In this document: positions 1-9,117 of the stretch, one piece after another
Layout of the letters: each line of letters starts with the position of its first letter
Numbering within the stretch: the first letter of the stretch is position 1
Translations under genes and position numbers: made by a program
Notes under the pieces: model-generated
Databases searched by the model: none
Seen by the model: only the letters and a program-made list of their open reading frames with translations
What the model was told of the DNA's origin: nothing
NCBI RefSeq assembly: GCF_036840915.1
Contig: NZ_CP085725.1
Coordinates: forward strand, 3,286,001 to 3,350,000
DNA: 64,000 bases
DNA from: Flavobacterium hankyongi
GTDB lineage: Bacteria > Bacteroidota > Bacteroidia > Flavobacteriales > Flavobacteriaceae
Direction of reading: 5' to 3'

Positions 1-39
1 CCGAGCAACAAGTATATTGTAGAACGTAGAAAGAAATAA
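1..39 (+). CDS. rplB: 50S ribosomal protein L2, C-terminal end (partial)
   Basis: The first 12 codons of the window read PSNKYIVERRKK followed by TAA. This is the basic C-terminal tail usual for bacterial L2, and L2 is the expected gene upstream of rpsS in the S10 operon. The rest of the gene lies before the window. Confidence 0.85.
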   Translation, partial: PSNKYIVERRKK

Positions 40-45
40 TAAGAT

Positions 46-324
46 ATGGCACGTTCATTAAAAAAAGGACCTTTCGTACACTATAAATTAGAGAAGAAAG
101 TACAAGAAAATATCGAAGGTGGTAACAAAGGAGTTGTTAAGACTTGGTCTAGAGCTTCAATGATTACTCCTGATTTCGTAGGACAAACAATAGCAGTTCA
201 CAACGGTCGTCAATTTGTTCCAGTATATGTTACTGAAAACATGGTAGGACACAAGTTAGGTGAATTTTCACCAACAAGATCTTTTAGAGGTCACGCTGGA
301 GCTAAAAATAAAGGTAAAAAATAA
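46..324 (+). CDS. rpsS: 30S ribosomal protein S19
   Basis: This 92-residue protein has the S19 signature: [10 protein letters not shown] at the N-terminus and [12 protein letters not shown] followed by GHAGAKNK near the C-terminus. S19 sits in the head of the small subunit and works with S13. It starts 6 nt after the L2 stop and lies 8 nt before rplV, so it is part of the same transcript. Length is normal for the family. Confidence 0.97.
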   Translation: MARSLKKGPFVHYKLEKKVQENIEGGNKGVVKTWSRASMITPDFVGQTIAVHNGRQFVPVYVTENMVGHKLGEFSPTRSFRGHAGAKNKGKK

Positions 325-332
325 AAGAAGAC

Positions 333-743
333 ATGGGAGTTCGTAAAAGAGAAACGGCAGAAGCAAGAAAAGAGGCTAACAAGTCTTTAGCATTTGCTAA
401 ATTGAATAACTGCCCTACTTCACCTAGAAAAATGCGCTTAGTAGCAGACTTGGTAAGAGGTCAGAAAGTTGAGAATGCACTAAATATATTAAGATTTAGT
501 CAAAAAGAAGCTTCAAGAAAATTAGAAAAACTATTATTATCTGCAATCAACAACTGGGAGCAAAAAAATAGTGAAGGTAATGTAGCTGAAGCAGGCTTAT
601 TTGTAAAAGAGATCAAAGTAGACGGTGGTATGATGTTAAAAAGACTTCGTCCAGCTCCACAAGGTCGCGCACACAGAATTAGAAAACGCTCAAATCACGT
701 AACAATCGTTTTAGGAGCTATTAATAACACACAAAGCAATTAA
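333..743 (+). CDS. rplV: 50S ribosomal protein L22
   Basis: 136 residues. The core contains the L22 features [14 protein letters not shown] and the C-terminal beta-hairpin ending [17 protein letters not shown], which lines the peptide exit tunnel (site of macrolide-resistance mutations in other bacteria). An N-terminal extension of about 20 residues rich in K/E/A precedes the core, as is common in Bacteroidota. It lies between rpsS and rpsC in the S10 operon. Confidence 0.97.
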   Translation: MGVRKRETAEARKEANKSLAFAKLNNCPTSPRKMRLVADLVRGQKVENALNILRFSQKEASRKLEKLLLSAINNWEQKNSEGNVAEAGLFVKEIKVDGGMMLKRLRPAPQGRAHRIRKRSNHVTIVLGAINNTQSN

Positions 744-748
744 TAAAG

Positions 749-1489
749 ATGGGACAAAAGACAAATCCAATCGGAAATCGCCTTGGTATCATCAGAGGAT
801 GGGATTCTAACTGGTATGGTGGAAATGACTACGGTGATAAAATCGCCGAGGACTACAAAATCAGAAAGTACATTCATGCTCGTTTATCAAAAGCTAGTGT
901 ATCAAAAGTAATCATCGAGAGAACTTTAAAGCTTGTAACCGTTACTATCACTACTGCTAGACCTGGTATCATTATCGGAAAAGGTGGACAAGAGGTAGAC
1001 AAGTTAAAAGAAGAGCTTAAGAAAATTACTGACAAAGAGGTTCAAATCAACATCTTTGAAATCAAAAGACCTGAGTTAGATGCTTATTTAGTTGCAAATA
1101 GTATCTGTCGTCAAATTGAAAGCCGTATTTCTTACAGAAGAGCTATCAAAATGGCAATCGCTGCATCAATGAGAATGAATGCAGAAGGAATCAAAGTAAT
1201 GATTTCTGGTCGTTTAAACGGAGCTGAAATGGCACGTTCAGAAAGTTTCAAAGAAGGACGTATTCCTCTATCAACTTTCAGAGCAGACATCGATTATGCT
1301 TTAGCTGAGGCTCACACTACTTATGGTAGAATGGGTGTTAAAGTTTGGATCATGAAAGGTGAAGTTTACGGAAAGAGAGATCTTTCTCCACTTGTAGGTA
1401 TGGATAAAAAAGCTGCAGCTGGTAAAGGTGGTGATGCTCCAAGAGGAGGAAAGCCAAACGGTAAACAAGGAGCTCGTAAGAGAAAGTAA
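749..1489 (+). CDS. rpsC: 30S ribosomal protein S3
   Basis: 246 residues. It starts [13 protein letters not shown] and has a KH type-2 RNA-binding segment ([15 protein letters not shown], about residues 71-85) and the C-terminal S3 domain ([19 protein letters not shown]). The C-terminus ends in a basic Gly/Lys/Arg tail. S3 forms part of the mRNA entry tunnel. Gene order rplV-rpsC-rplP is the standard S10 arrangement. Confidence 0.97.
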   Translation: MGQKTNPIGNRLGIIRGWDSNWYGGNDYGDKIAEDYKIRKYIHARLSKASVSKVIIERTLKLVTVTITTARPGIIIGKGGQEVDKLKEELKKITDKEVQINIFEIKRPELDAYLVANSICRQIESRISYRRAIKMAIAASMRMNAEGIKVMISGRLNGAEMARSESFKEGRIPLSTFRADIDYALAEAHTTYGRMGVKVWIMKGEVYGKRDLSPLVGMDKKAAAGKGGDAPRGGKPNGKQGARKRK

Positions 1490-1507
1490 TTTTTAAATTA
1501 AAGAAAA

Positions 1508-1933
1508 ATGTTACAGCCTAAAAGAACAAAATACCGTAAGGTACAAAAAGGTAGAATGAAAGGGAACTCTAATAGAGGGCATGAACTTTCAAATGGAATG
1601 TTTGGAATTAAATCTGTACATGAAGATGGTGCTTTCTTAACGTCTCGTCAAATTGAGGCAGCTCGTATCGCAGCTACTCGTTACATGAAACGTGAAGGAC
1701 AATTATGGATTAAAATTTTCCCAGATAAGCCAATTACAAAGAAACCTCTTGAGGTACGTATGGGTAAAGGTAAAGGTGCAGTTGAATACTGGGCTGCTGT
1801 TGTTAAACCAGGAAGAATTATGTTTGAGGTAGGTGGTGTGCCACTAGCTGTTGCAAAAGAGGCTTTACGTCTTGCAGCACAAAAATTACCAGTAAAAACT
1901 AAATTCGTCGTTGCTAGAGATTTCGAAGCATAA
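1508..1933 (+). CDS. rplP: 50S ribosomal protein L16
   Basis: 141 residues, normal length. It begins [19 protein letters not shown] and carries the L16/L10e motif [20 protein letters not shown]16 helps organise the A-site region of the large subunit. It is followed closely by rpmC. Confidence 0.97.
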   Translation: MLQPKRTKYRKVQKGRMKGNSNRGHELSNGMFGIKSVHEDGAFLTSRQIEAARIAATRYMKREGQLWIKIFPDKPITKKPLEVRMGKGKGAVEYWAAVVKPGRIMFEVGGVPLAVAKEALRLAAQKLPVKTKFVVARDFEA

Positions 1934-1944
1934 TAAATAAGATT

Positions 1945-2136
1945 ATGAAACAATCAGAAATTAAAAATCTATCTGCAGCTGAGTTACAAGAGAAGCTAGT
2001 TCAATTAAAAAAGACTTATGCCGACCTAAAAATTGCTCATGCTATTTCTCCAATCGAGAATCCACTTCAAATTAGAAGTATTAGACGTTCAGTAGCAAGA
2101 ATTGCAACTGAATTAACTAAAAGAGAGCTTCAATAA
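1945..2136 (+). CDS. rpmC: 50S ribosomal protein L29
   Basis: 63 residues. It has the helical L29 pattern: SEIKNLSAAELQEKL at the N-terminus and IRRSVARIATELTKRE at the C-terminus. L29 lies next to the exit tunnel, where trigger factor and SRP dock. It stands between rplP and rpsQ as expected. Confidence 0.95.
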   Translation: MKQSEIKNLSAAELQEKLVQLKKTYADLKIAHAISPIENPLQIRSIRRSVARIATELTKRELQ

Positions 2137-2151
2137 TATTCAGCTGAAAAG

Positions 2152-2409
2152 ATGGAAAAAAGAAATTTAAGAAAAGAAAGAATTGGTGTTGTTACATCTA
2201 ACAAAATGGATAAGTCTATTGTTGTTTCTCAAGTAACAAGAGTAAAACACCCATTATATGGTAAGTTCGTGTTAAAAACTAAGAAATATGTTGCACACGA
2301 CGAAACAAACGACTGTAACATTGGTGATACAGTAAAGATCATGGAAACAAGACCTTTATCAAAATCAAAATGTTGGAGATTAGTTGAAATCATTGAAAGA
2401 GCTAAATAA
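2152..2409 (+). CDS. rpsQ: 30S ribosomal protein S17
   Basis: 85 residues with the S17 OB-fold signature: [19 protein letters not shown], the central HPLYGKFV and the later [20 protein letters not shown]. It lies directly before rplN, with only 2 nt between stop and start, so translational coupling is likely. Confidence 0.97.
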   Translation: MEKRNLRKERIGVVTSNKMDKSIVVSQVTRVKHPLYGKFVLKTKKYVAHDETNDCNIGDTVKIMETRPLSKSKCWRLVEIIERAK

Positions 2410-2411
2410 TT

Positions 2412-2780
2412 ATGGTACAACAGGAATCAAGACTAAAAGTAGCAGATAATACGGGAGCTAAAGAAGTTTTAACTATCCGTGTTTTAGGTGGAACGAAAAG
2501 ACGTTATGCCTCAGTTGGTGACAAAATTGTAGTAGCTATCAAAGATGCAACACCTAACGGAAACGTTAAAAAAGGTGCTGTTTCAACTGCAGTTGTTGTA
2601 AGAACTAAAAAAGAAGTAAGAAGAGCTGATGGATCTTACATCCGTTTCGATGATAACGCTTGTGTATTGTTAAATGCAGCAGGTGAGATGAGAGGAACAC
2701 GTGTATTCGGACCTGTAGCTAGAGAACTTCGTGAAAAACAATTCATGAAAATTGTATCATTAGCACCAGAAGTGCTTTAA
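2412..2780 (+). CDS. rplN: 50S ribosomal protein L14
   Basis: 122 residues, exactly the usual length. It begins [17 protein letters not shown] and contains the L14 core [18 protein letters not shown] and [13 protein letters not shown]14 forms an intersubunit bridge. It follows rpsQ by 2 nt. Confidence 0.98.
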   Translation: MVQQESRLKVADNTGAKEVLTIRVLGGTKRRYASVGDKIVVAIKDATPNGNVKKGAVSTAVVVRTKKEVRRADGSYIRFDDNACVLLNAAGEMRGTRVFGPVARELREKQFMKIVSLAPEVL

Positions 2781-2792
2781 TTATTAATTACG

Positions 2793-3107
2793 ATGATAAA
2801 GCTAAAAATAAAATCAGGAGATACTGTAAAAGTTATTGCAGGTGACCATAAAGGTGCTGAAGGTAAAGTTTTACGTGTACTTCGCGAGAAAAATAAAGCG
2901 GTAGTTGAGGGAGTAAACTTCGTGTCTAAACACACTAAGCCAAGTGCTAAAAATCCTCAAGGTGGAATCGTTAAGAAAGAAGCTCCTATTCATATCTCTA
3001 ATATCGCTTTAATTGATCCTAAAACTAAGTCTGCGACTAGAGTAGGTTCAAAAGTTGAAGGGGATAAGAAAGTAAGAGTTTCTAAAAAATCTAATCAAGT
3101 ATTATAG
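2793..3107 (+). CDS. rplX: 50S ribosomal protein L24
   Basis: 104 residues. It has an N-terminal KOW motif ([20 protein letters not shown]) and a family-typical core ([32 protein letters not shown]). L24 initiates large-subunit assembly. It lies 2 nt upstream of rplE. Confidence 0.97.
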   Translation: MIKLKIKSGDTVKVIAGDHKGAEGKVLRVLREKNKAVVEGVNFVSKHTKPSAKNPQGGIVKKEAPIHISNIALIDPKTKSATRVGSKVEGDKKVRVSKKSNQVL

Positions 3108-3109
3108 TC

Positions 3110-3661
3110 ATGACTTATATACCTAGACTAAAAGAAGAATATAAGAGCAGAGTAATTGCTGCTCTTACAGCAGAATTCGGTTACAAAAACGTAATGCAAG
3201 TTCCTAAATTGGAGAAAATCGTTTTAAGTAAAGGAGTTGGTGCGGCTGTATCTGATAAAAAACTTATCGATTACGCTGTAGAAGAGTTGACAAAAATTAC
3301 TGGTCAAAAAGCAGTAGCTACTATTTCTAAAAAAGACGTTGCGTCTTTCAAATTAAGAAAAGGTATGCCAATTGGTGCTAAAGTAACTTTACGTGGAGAA
3401 AGAATGTATGAATTCTTAGATCGCTTAATTACGGCTTCATTACCACGTGTAAGAGATTTTGGTGGAATTAAATCTTCAGGTTTCGACGGAAGAGGTAATT
3501 ACAACTTAGGAGTTCTTGAGCAAATCATCTTCCCCGAAATTGATATTGATAAAGTGAATAAAATTTCTGGTATGGATATTACTTTTGTAACTTCTGCCGA
3601 TACAGACAAAGAAGCAAAATCATTATTAGCTGAATTAGGTTTACCTTTTAAAAAGAATTAA
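3110..3661 (+). CDS. rplE: 50S ribosomal protein L5
   Basis: 183 residues. Features include [20 protein letters not shown] at the start and [21 protein letters not shown] in the middle, ending [19 protein letters not shown]5 binds 5S rRNA. In E. coli S8 binds the spc mRNA near the L5 start; whether that control exists here is not visible. Confidence 0.97.
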   Translation: MTYIPRLKEEYKSRVIAALTAEFGYKNVMQVPKLEKIVLSKGVGAAVSDKKLIDYAVEELTKITGQKAVATISKKDVASFKLRKGMPIGAKVTLRGERMYEFLDRLITASLPRVRDFGGIKSSGFDGRGNYNLGVLEQIIFPEIDIDKVNKISGMDITFVTSADTDKEAKSLLAELGLPFKKN

Positions 3662-3664
3662 GAC

Positions 3665-3934
3665 ATGGCTAAAGAATCAATGAAAGCCCGCGAGGTTAAA
3701 AGACAAAAAACGGTAGAAAAATATGCAGAGAAAAGAAAAGCTTTGTTAGAAGCTGGAGATTATGCTGCTTTACAAAAGTTACCGAAAAATGCTTCACCAG
3801 TTCGTTTACACAATCGTTGTAAATTAACAGGTAGACCAAGAGGGTATATGCGTCAATTCGGTATTTCGCGTGTAACATTCCGTGAAATGGCAAACAGTGG
3901 ATTGATTCCAGGAGTTAAAAAAGCTTCTTGGTAG
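3665..3934 (+). CDS. rpsN: 30S ribosomal protein S14 (zinc-independent type)
   Basis: 89 residues, so the long C-minus form: no CxxC zinc pairs are present, and only one Cys occurs ([20 protein letters not shown]). The C-terminus ends [12 protein letters not shown], the classical S14 tail. It is the last gene before a 107-nt gap that holds a promoter and a hairpin upstream of rpsH. Confidence 0.97.
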   Translation: MAKESMKAREVKRQKTVEKYAEKRKALLEAGDYAALQKLPKNASPVRLHNRCKLTGRPRGYMRQFGISRVTFREMANSGLIPGVKKASW

Positions 3935-3957
3935 TTTGCAAAAAAGTATTATATTTG
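3928..3957 (+). promoter_or_regulatory. Internal promoter upstream of rpsH
   Basis: A TATATTTG box at 3950-3957 fits the Bacteroidota -7 consensus TAnnTTTG. A TTG triplet at 3928-3930 lies 19 nt upstream, the usual -33 spacing. The -33 element overlaps the end of rpsN. This would let rpsH and the following spc/alpha genes be transcribed apart from the S10 part of the operon. The prediction is from sequence only. Confidence 0.6.
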
Positions 3958-3983
3958 CAAACTTAAAATATTAAAGTTTAATA

Positions 3984-4027
3984 GGTTAAAGGTTCAACTC
4001 ACTGAGGGTGAGTTGAAAACCATAACC
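3984..4027 (+). promoter_or_regulatory. Perfect stem-loop in the rpsH leader
   Basis: The arms TTCAACTCAC (3993-4002) and GTGAGTTGAA (4008-4017) form a perfect 10-bp stem around the loop TGAGG. Short GGTT and AACC segments flank the stem and could extend it. No T-run follows, so it is not an intrinsic terminator. It lies 24 nt before the rpsH start, a position that suits autoregulation by a ribosomal protein or mRNA stabilisation. The binding partner is unknown. Confidence 0.6.
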
Positions 4028-4041
4028 ACAATTTGTTTATA

Positions 4042-4440
4042 ATGTATACAGATCCAATTGCGGATTATCTTACGAGAGTTAGAAATGCAGTAAAAGCAAA
4101 CCACAAAGTGGTTGAAATCCCTGCGTCTAACTTGAAAAAAGAAATCACAAAAATCTTATTCGATCAAGGTTATATTCTTAGCTACAAGTTCGAAGACAGT
4201 ACTGTTCAAGGTACTATCAAAATTGCCCTTAAGTATGATAAAGATACTAAAGAGCCAGTAATTAAAGATATTCAAAGAATTAGTAAACCAGGTTTACGTA
4301 AGTATGCAGGTGCTTCTAAATTACCAAGAATTTTGAATGGTTTAGGTATTGCTATCGTGTCAACTTCAAAAGGAGTTATGACTGGAAAACAAGCTAAACA
4401 ATTAAATGTTGGTGGTGAGGTAATCTGTTACGTATACTAA
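4042..4440 (+). CDS. rpsH: 30S ribosomal protein S8
   Basis: 132 residues starting MYTDPIADYLTRVRNAVKANH. An in-frame TTG at 4033 would add only three residues that do not match the family, so the ATG at 4042 is chosen. The C-terminal S8 motif (TSKGVMTGKQAKQLNVGGEVICYVY) is intact. S8 binds 16S rRNA helix 21 and in E. coli represses the spc operon. It has its own upstream promoter and hairpin. Confidence 0.97.
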   Translation: MYTDPIADYLTRVRNAVKANHKVVEIPASNLKKEITKILFDQGYILSYKFEDSTVQGTIKIALKYDKDTKEPVIKDIQRISKPGLRKYAGASKLPRILNGLGIAIVSTSKGVMTGKQAKQLNVGGEVICYVY

Positions 4441-4454
4441 AAAAGAGATAAGAA

Positions 4455-5000
4455 ATGTCAAGAATAGGTAAAAATCCAATTGCAATTCCAGCTGGCGTAA
4501 CTGTAGAAGTTAAGGATGCTGTTGTTACAGTTAAAGGAAAACTAGGGCAACTTTCTCAAGAGTTTACAAACAATGTTACTGTAACTGTTGAAGAAAATCA
4601 AGTTCTTGTTTCAAGAGCTGCCGATAGCAAAGAAGAGAGAGCTCAACACGGTTTGTATAGAGCTTTAATCAATAATATGATTACTGGTGTGTCTACTGGT
4701 TTTACTAAAGAATTAGAATTTGTGGGAGTTGGTTACAGAGCTTCTAATCAAGGAAATAAACTTGATTTGGCTTTGGGTTACTCGCACAATATCGTTTTAG
4801 AGGTTGCGCCTGAGGTTGTTGTAGAAACAATTTCTGAAAAAGGTAAAAACCCTATCGTAAAATTAACTTCTTATGACAAACAACTTTTAGGTCAGGTTGC
4901 TGCGAAAATCAGAGGTTTCCGTAAGCCTGAACCATACAAAGGAAAAGGTATTAAGTTTGTAGGTGAAGTATTAAGAAGAAAAGCAGGTAAATCAGCTTAA
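4455..5000 (+). CDS. rplF: 50S ribosomal protein L6
   Basis: 181 residues. It starts [19 protein letters not shown] and ends with the L6 signature [16 protein letters not shown] followed by RRKAGKSA. L6 lies near the factor-binding site. It stands between rpsH and rplR as expected for the spc operon. Confidence 0.97.
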   Translation: MSRIGKNPIAIPAGVTVEVKDAVVTVKGKLGQLSQEFTNNVTVTVEENQVLVSRAADSKEERAQHGLYRALINNMITGVSTGFTKELEFVGVGYRASNQGNKLDLALGYSHNIVLEVAPEVVVETISEKGKNPIVKLTSYDKQLLGQVAAKIRGFRKPEPYKGKGIKFVGEVLRRKAGKSA

Positions 5001-5011
5001 AAAATAAGGTT

Positions 5012-5365
5012 ATGTCATTAACAAAAACTGATAGAAGACAAAGAATACAGTACAGAATTAGAAAAATTGTTAGCGGAACTGCTGCAAGACCTCGTTTATC
5101 TGTATTCAGAAGTAACAAAGAAATCTATGCTCAGCTTATAGATGATGTAAACGGTGTTACATTATTAGCAGCTTCTTCTCGCGAAAAAGGTGTTGATACT
5201 AAAGGAACTAAAGTAGAAATTGCTGCGGCAGTTGGTAAATTAGTTGCAGAGAAAGCTTTAAAAGCTGGTATCGATAATGTTACATTTGATAGAGGTGGAT
5301 ATTTATACCACGGTCGTGTTCAATCATTAGCAGAAGGCGCTAGAGCCGCTGGATTAAAATTCTAA
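5012..5365 (+). CDS. rplR: 50S ribosomal protein L18
   Basis: 117 residues. The motifs [38 protein letters not shown] and the C-terminal [20 protein letters not shown] are typical of 5S-rRNA-binding L18. It lies 4 nt before rpsE. Confidence 0.97.
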   Translation: MSLTKTDRRQRIQYRIRKIVSGTAARPRLSVFRSNKEIYAQLIDDVNGVTLLAASSREKGVDTKGTKVEIAAAVGKLVAEKALKAGIDNVTFDRGGYLYHGRVQSLAEGARAAGLKF

Positions 5366-5369
5366 AATT

Positions 5370-5894
5370 ATGTATCATAATTATAAAAACGTAGAACTAG
5401 TAAAACCAAGTGGTCTTGAATTGAAAGATCGTTTAGTTAGTGTTAATCGTGTTACTAAGGTTACAAAAGGTGGTAGAGCTTTCGGGTTTTCTGCAATTGT
5501 AGTAGTAGGTGATGAGCATGGTGTAGTTGGTCACGGATTAGGAAAATCTAAAGATGTTTCTGAAGCAATCGCTAAAGCGGTGGAAGATGCTAAGAAAAAT
5601 TTAGTGAGAATTCCTTTAAGTGGTCATTCAGTTCCTCATGAGCAAAAAGGTAAATTTGGTGGAGCAAGAGTATTTTTAATGCCTGCTTCTCACGGTACCG
5701 GAGTAATTGCTGGAGGTGCTGTTCGTGCCGTACTTGAATCAGTAGGGGTGCACGATGTATTGTCTAAATCTCAAGGATCTTCAAACCCTCACAATGTAGT
5801 TAAAGCAACTTTCGATGCTTTATTACAAATGAGAAGCGCAGTTACTGTAGCTAAGCAAAGAGGAGTTTCTTTAGAGAAAGTATTTAAAGGTTAA
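5370..5894 (+). CDS. rpsE: 30S ribosomal protein S5
   Basis: 174 residues. The N-terminal double-stranded RNA-binding fold ([19 protein letters not shown]) and the C-terminal S5 domain ([20 protein letters not shown]) are present. S5 takes part in decoding fidelity. It is followed 12 nt later by the small rpmD gene. Confidence 0.97.
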   Translation: MYHNYKNVELVKPSGLELKDRLVSVNRVTKVTKGGRAFGFSAIVVVGDEHGVVGHGLGKSKDVSEAIAKAVEDAKKNLVRIPLSGHSVPHEQKGKFGGARVFLMPASHGTGVIAGGAVRAVLESVGVHDVLSKSQGSSNPHNVVKATFDALLQMRSAVTVAKQRGVSLEKVFKG

Positions 5895-5906
5895 TTCAAG
5901 GAAATT

Positions 5907-6086
5907 ATGGCAAAGATTAAAGTAAAACAAGTAAGAAGCAAAATCAACTGTCCAGTAAACCAAAAAAGAGTATTAGAATCTTTGGGTTTACGTAAAATGG
6001 GTCAAGTTGTTGAGCACGATGCAAATCCTGCTATCCTTGGAATGGTAAATAAAGTTAAACACTTAGTTTCTGTAGAAGAAGCTTAA
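5907..6086 (+). CDS. rpmD: 50S ribosomal protein L30
   Basis: A 59-residue ORF starting MAKIKVKQVRSKINCPVNQ and ending LVSVEEA. The segment RVLESLGLRKMGQVVEHDANP matches the L30 pattern (LGLRK, then an H/D-rich turn). Its place between rpsE and rplO is the standard spc position, and the length is normal for L30. Confidence 0.96.
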   Translation: MAKIKVKQVRSKINCPVNQKRVLESLGLRKMGQVVEHDANPAILGMVNKVKHLVSVEEA

Positions 6087-6100
6087 TAACTAATATTGTT

Positions 6101-6553
6101 ATGAATTTAAGTAATTTACAACCAGCTGAAGGTTCAACGCACAACCAAAACAAAAGAGTAGGTAGAGGTGAAGGTTCTGGAAAAGGTGGTACTGCTGCAC
6201 GTGGTCACAAAGGAGCTAAGTCTCGTTCTGGTTATTCTAAAAAAATTGGTTTTGAAGGAGGGCAAATGCCGCTTCAAAGACGTGTACCTAAATTTGGTTT
6301 CAAAAATATCAATAGAGTTGAATATCAAGGTGTAAACCTAGATACTTTACAAGCTCTTGTTGATAACGGATATGCTACTGATACTGTAGATTTCGCTACA
6401 TTAGTAGAAAACCGTTTAGCTACTAAAACTGAAGTTGTTAAGATTTTAGGAAGAGGTGAGCTTAAAGCTAAATTAAAAGTAAGTGCACACAAATTCACGG
6501 CTACTGCTAAAGCTGCTATCGAAGCTGCTGGTGGTGAAGCTATAGAATTATAA
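6101..6553 (+). CDS. rplO: 50S ribosomal protein L15
   Basis: 150 residues. The N-terminal Gly-rich unstructured extension (KRVGRGEGSGKGGTAARGHKG) and the motif EGGQMPLQRRVPKFGF are characteristic of L15. The globular C-terminal part ends AAGGEAIEL. It is directly upstream of secY. Confidence 0.97.
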   Translation: MNLSNLQPAEGSTHNQNKRVGRGEGSGKGGTAARGHKGAKSRSGYSKKIGFEGGQMPLQRRVPKFGFKNINRVEYQGVNLDTLQALVDNGYATDTVDFATLVENRLATKTEVVKILGRGELKAKLKVSAHKFTATAKAAIEAAGGEAIEL

Positions 6554-6566
6554 TTTTCTGAACACG

Positions 6567-7913
6567 ATGAAAAAATTTATTGAATCGTTACAAAACGTTT
6601 GGAAAATAGAGGAACTAAAAAACAGAATCCTAATTACATTAGGATTTCTGTTAGTTTATCGTTTTGGCGCTCAAGTAACGTTACCAGGTATAGATGCTTC
6701 TAAATTACAAGGATTAACTAATCAAACAGATAAAGGTATTGGTTGGTTAATTGACGTGTTTACAGGTGGAGCATTTTCACAAGCCTCGGTATTTGCTTTG
6801 GGTATTATGCCTTACATTTCTGCTTCAATTGTAGTACAGTTAATGGGAATTGCAATTCCTTATTTACAAAAACTTCAAAATGAAGGAGAAAGTGGTAGAA
6901 AGAAGATGAATCAAATCACAAGATGGTTAACAATTGGAATCACTTTAGTGCAAGGTCCTGGTTATATCTATAACTTATACCGTACACTTCCAGCTGATGC
7001 TTTCTTATTAGGATTTAATTCATTCGGATTTCTATTCTCGTCAGTAATTATTTTAACTACAGGAACTATTTTTGCAATGTGGTTAGGAGAAAAAATTACT
7101 GATAAAGGTATTGGAAACGGTATTTCATTATTAATCCTTGTTGGAATTGTTGCTAGAATGCCACAAGCATTTATTCAAGAATTCTCATCAGTAGTTAGTA
7201 ATAATAACGGAGGACCAATGTTAATTGTTCTTGAAGTTATTATTTGGCTATTAGTAATCATTGCATGTATATTAATGGTTATGGCAGTTCGTAAAGTCCC
7301 TGTACAATATGCTCGTCGTTCAGTTTCTGGAGACTTAGAGCAAGATTTAATGGGAGGTAACCGTCAATTTATACCATTAAAATTAAATGCATCTGGAGTT
7401 ATGCCAATCATTTTTGCCCAAGCAATCATGTTTATACCAGCAGCAATTGCAGGTTTATCATCTTCAGAAACAGCAAGATCTATTAGCACAAGATTTCAAA
7501 ATATTTTTGGATGGGAGTACAACCTGTTATTTGCAACGTTAATTATAGTATTTACTTATTTTTACACTGCAATTACAGTTCCTACTAATAAGATGGCTGA
7601 CGATTTAAAAAGAAGTGGTGGATTCATTCCAGGTGTTAAACCAGGAGTTGAAACTGCTGACTTTTTAGATAGAGTGATGTCTTTAATTACATTCCCTGGA
7701 TCATTATTCCTTGCGTTACTTGCTGTGTTCCCAGCAATAGTTCAAACTGCAATGGGGGTACAAACGCAATGGGCTTTGTTCTTTGGAGGTACATCATTAT
7801 TAATTTTGGTTGGAGTAGCAATTGATACTGTTCAACAAATTAATTCATATTTGTTAAATAAACATTATGATGGTTTGATGAAAAGTGGTAAAAACAGAAA
7901 AGCAGTAGCTTAA
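6567..7913 (+). CDS. secY: Protein translocase subunit SecY
   Basis: 448 residues with ten predicted membrane segments, the channel of the SecYEG inner-membrane translocon. Recognisable stretches are [19 protein letters not shown] (TM1), [13 protein letters not shown] (TM2 and plug region), [15 protein letters not shown] and [12 protein letters not shown] in the cytoplasmic loops that bind SecA or ribosomes. It lies between rplO and infA; no adk or map gene is inserted, unlike in many other phyla. The stop is 1 nt before the infA start. Confidence 0.97.
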   Translation: MKKFIESLQNVWKIEELKNRILITLGFLLVYRFGAQVTLPGIDASKLQGLTNQTDKGIGWLIDVFTGGAFSQASVFALGIMPYISASIVVQLMGIAIPYLQKLQNEGESGRKKMNQITRWLTIGITLVQGPGYIYNLYRTLPADAFLLGFNSFGFLFSSVIILTTGTIFAMWLGEKITDKGIGNGISLLILVGIVARMPQAFIQEFSSVVSNNNGGPMLIVLEVIIWLLVIIACILMVMAVRKVPVQYARRSVSGDLEQDLMGGNRQFIPLKLNASGVMPIIFAQAIMFIPAAIAGLSSSETARSISTRFQNIFGWEYNLLFATLIIVFTYFYTAITVPTNKMADDLKRSGGFIPGVKPGVETADFLDRVMSLITFPGSLFLALLAVFPAIVQTAMGVQTQWALFFGGTSLLILVGVAIDTVQQINSYLLNKHYDGLMKSGKNRKAVA

Positions 7914-7914
7914 T

Positions 7915-8130
7915 ATGGCAAAACAATCAGCAATAGAACAAGACGGATCAATTATTGAAGCATTGTCAAATGCAATGTTCCGTGTTGAGTTAGAAAATGG
8001 ACATATCGTAATTGCTCACATTTCAGGAAAGATGCGTATGCATTATATCAAATTATTACCTGGTGATAAAGTGAAACTTGAAATGAGTCCATACGATTTG
8101 TCAAAAGCAAGAATTACTTATAGATACTAA
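7915..8130 (+). CDS. infA: Translation initiation factor IF-1
   Basis: 71 residues, the normal length. The S1/OB-fold sequence ([48 protein letters not shown]) is the bacterial IF-1 pattern. IF-1 occupies the A site during initiation. It is virtually fused to the end of secY, with 1 nt between stop and start, and is followed by rpmJ. Confidence 0.97.
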   Translation: MAKQSAIEQDGSIIEALSNAMFRVELENGHIVIAHISGKMRMHYIKLLPGDKVKLEMSPYDLSKARITYRY

Positions 8131-8140
8131 AGCTACTAAA

Positions 8141-8257
8141 ATGAAAGTAAGAGCATCAGTAAAGAAGAGAAGTGCCGAGTGCATTATCGTTCGTAGAAAA
8201 GGAAGATTATACGTTATTAACAAAAAGAATCCTAGATTTAAACAAAGACAAGGATAA
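8141..8257 (+). CDS. rpmJ: 50S ribosomal protein L36 (zinc-free form)
   Basis: A 38-residue [23 protein letters not shown] up to KQRQG, with the length and ends of L36. Three of the four zinc ligands of the classical form are replaced (position 11 Ser, 27 Asn, 33 Phe) and only Cys14 remains, so this is a C-minus variant that should not bind zinc. It lies between infA and rpsM, the normal place. Confidence 0.95.
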
Positions 8258-8259
8258 TT

Positions 8260-8634
8260 ATGGCAAGAATAGCAGGGGTAGATATCCCAAAAAACAAAAG
8301 AGGAGTTATTGCTTTGACATATATCTTCGGAATTGGAAAAAGCAGAGCTATTGAGATCTTAGAAAAGGCTCAAGTAAGTCAAGACAAAAAAGTTCAAGAC
8401 TGGAATGACGACGAAATTGGAGCAATCCGTGACGCAGTTTCATACTACAAAATTGAAGGTGAATTACGTTCAGAAACTTCATTAAACATCAAACGTTTAA
8501 TGGATATTGGATGCTACAGAGGAATCCGTCATAGAGCAGGTCTTCCATTAAGAGGACAAAGAACTAAAAACAATTCTAGAACTAGAAAAGGTAAAAGAAA
8601 AACTGTTGCTAACAAGAAAAAAGCAACTAAATAA
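8260..8634 (+). CDS. rpsM: 30S ribosomal protein S13
   Basis: 124 residues. It begins [20 protein letters not shown] and has the S13 core ([28 protein letters not shown]) with a basic Lys-rich tail. S13 contacts the P-site tRNA and forms bridges B1a and B1b. It starts 2 nt after rpmJ. Confidence 0.97.
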   Translation: MARIAGVDIPKNKRGVIALTYIFGIGKSRAIEILEKAQVSQDKKVQDWNDDEIGAIRDAVSYYKIEGELRSETSLNIKRLMDIGCYRGIRHRAGLPLRGQRTKNNSRTRKGKRKTVANKKKATK

Positions 8635-8645
8635 TAAGTAGTAAT

Positions 8646-9029
8646 ATGGCTAAGACAAGCACAAAAAAACGTAAAGTTATCGTTGAGTCGACAGGAGAAG
8701 CGCATATTAGTGCAACTTTTAACAACATCATCATTTCGTTAACTAACAAAAAAGGTGAAGTTGTTTCATGGTCATCTGCTGGTAAAATGGGCTTCAGAGG
8801 TTCTAAAAAGAATACTCCGTATGCAGCTCAAATGGCAGCTGAAGACTGTTCAAAAGTAGCATTAGAAGCTGGACTTAAAAAGGTGAAAGTTTTTGTGAAA
8901 GGTCCTGGAAATGGTAGAGAATCTGCAATCAGATCAATTCATAATTCAGGAATAGAAGTAACAGAAATTATCGACGTTACTCCACTTCCACACAACGGAT
9001 GTCGTCCTCCAAAAAGACGTAGAGTTTAA
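8646..9029 (+). CDS. rpsK: 30S ribosomal protein S11
   Basis: 127 residues. The motifs [24 protein letters not shown] and [22 protein letters not shown], ending in [18 protein letters not shown], are diagnostic for S11, a platform protein at the E site. It is followed by an 88-nt structured gap before rpsD. Confidence 0.97.
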   Translation: MAKTSTKKRKVIVESTGEAHISATFNNIIISLTNKKGEVVSWSSAGKMGFRGSKKNTPYAAQMAAEDCSKVALEAGLKKVKVFVKGPGNGRESAIRSIHNSGIEVTEIIDVTPLPHNGCRPPKRRRV

Positions 9030-9048
9030 TTTATTTAAGTATAACACT

Positions 9049-9103
9049 AGGTAGAAAACAGATTATCGGAGGATTTGACGACCTGAATTCATAATCTCTA
9101 CCT
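9049..9103 (+). promoter_or_regulatory. Structured leader RNA upstream of rpsD
   Basis: AGGTAG (9049-9054) pairs perfectly with CTACCT (9098-9103), and AGATTAT (9060-9066) with ATAATCT (9091-9097). The left strand carries the bulge AAAAC and the two helices stack on the right strand without a gap. A 24-nt internal region (9067-9090) contains AGG and CCT segments. It ends 14 nt before the S4 start codon. S4 is a known autoregulator in other bacteria, and putative S4 leaders have been described in Bacteroidota by comparative genomics. S4 binding here is inference. Confidence 0.7.
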
Positions 9104-9117
9104 TAAAATTTTTTAAA

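Noticed and set aside
1681..1953. Minus-strand open frame of 90 codons across rplP
   Set aside because: It is a shadow of rplP with no recognisable motifs; similar antisense frames occur over most ribosomal and metabolic genes here.
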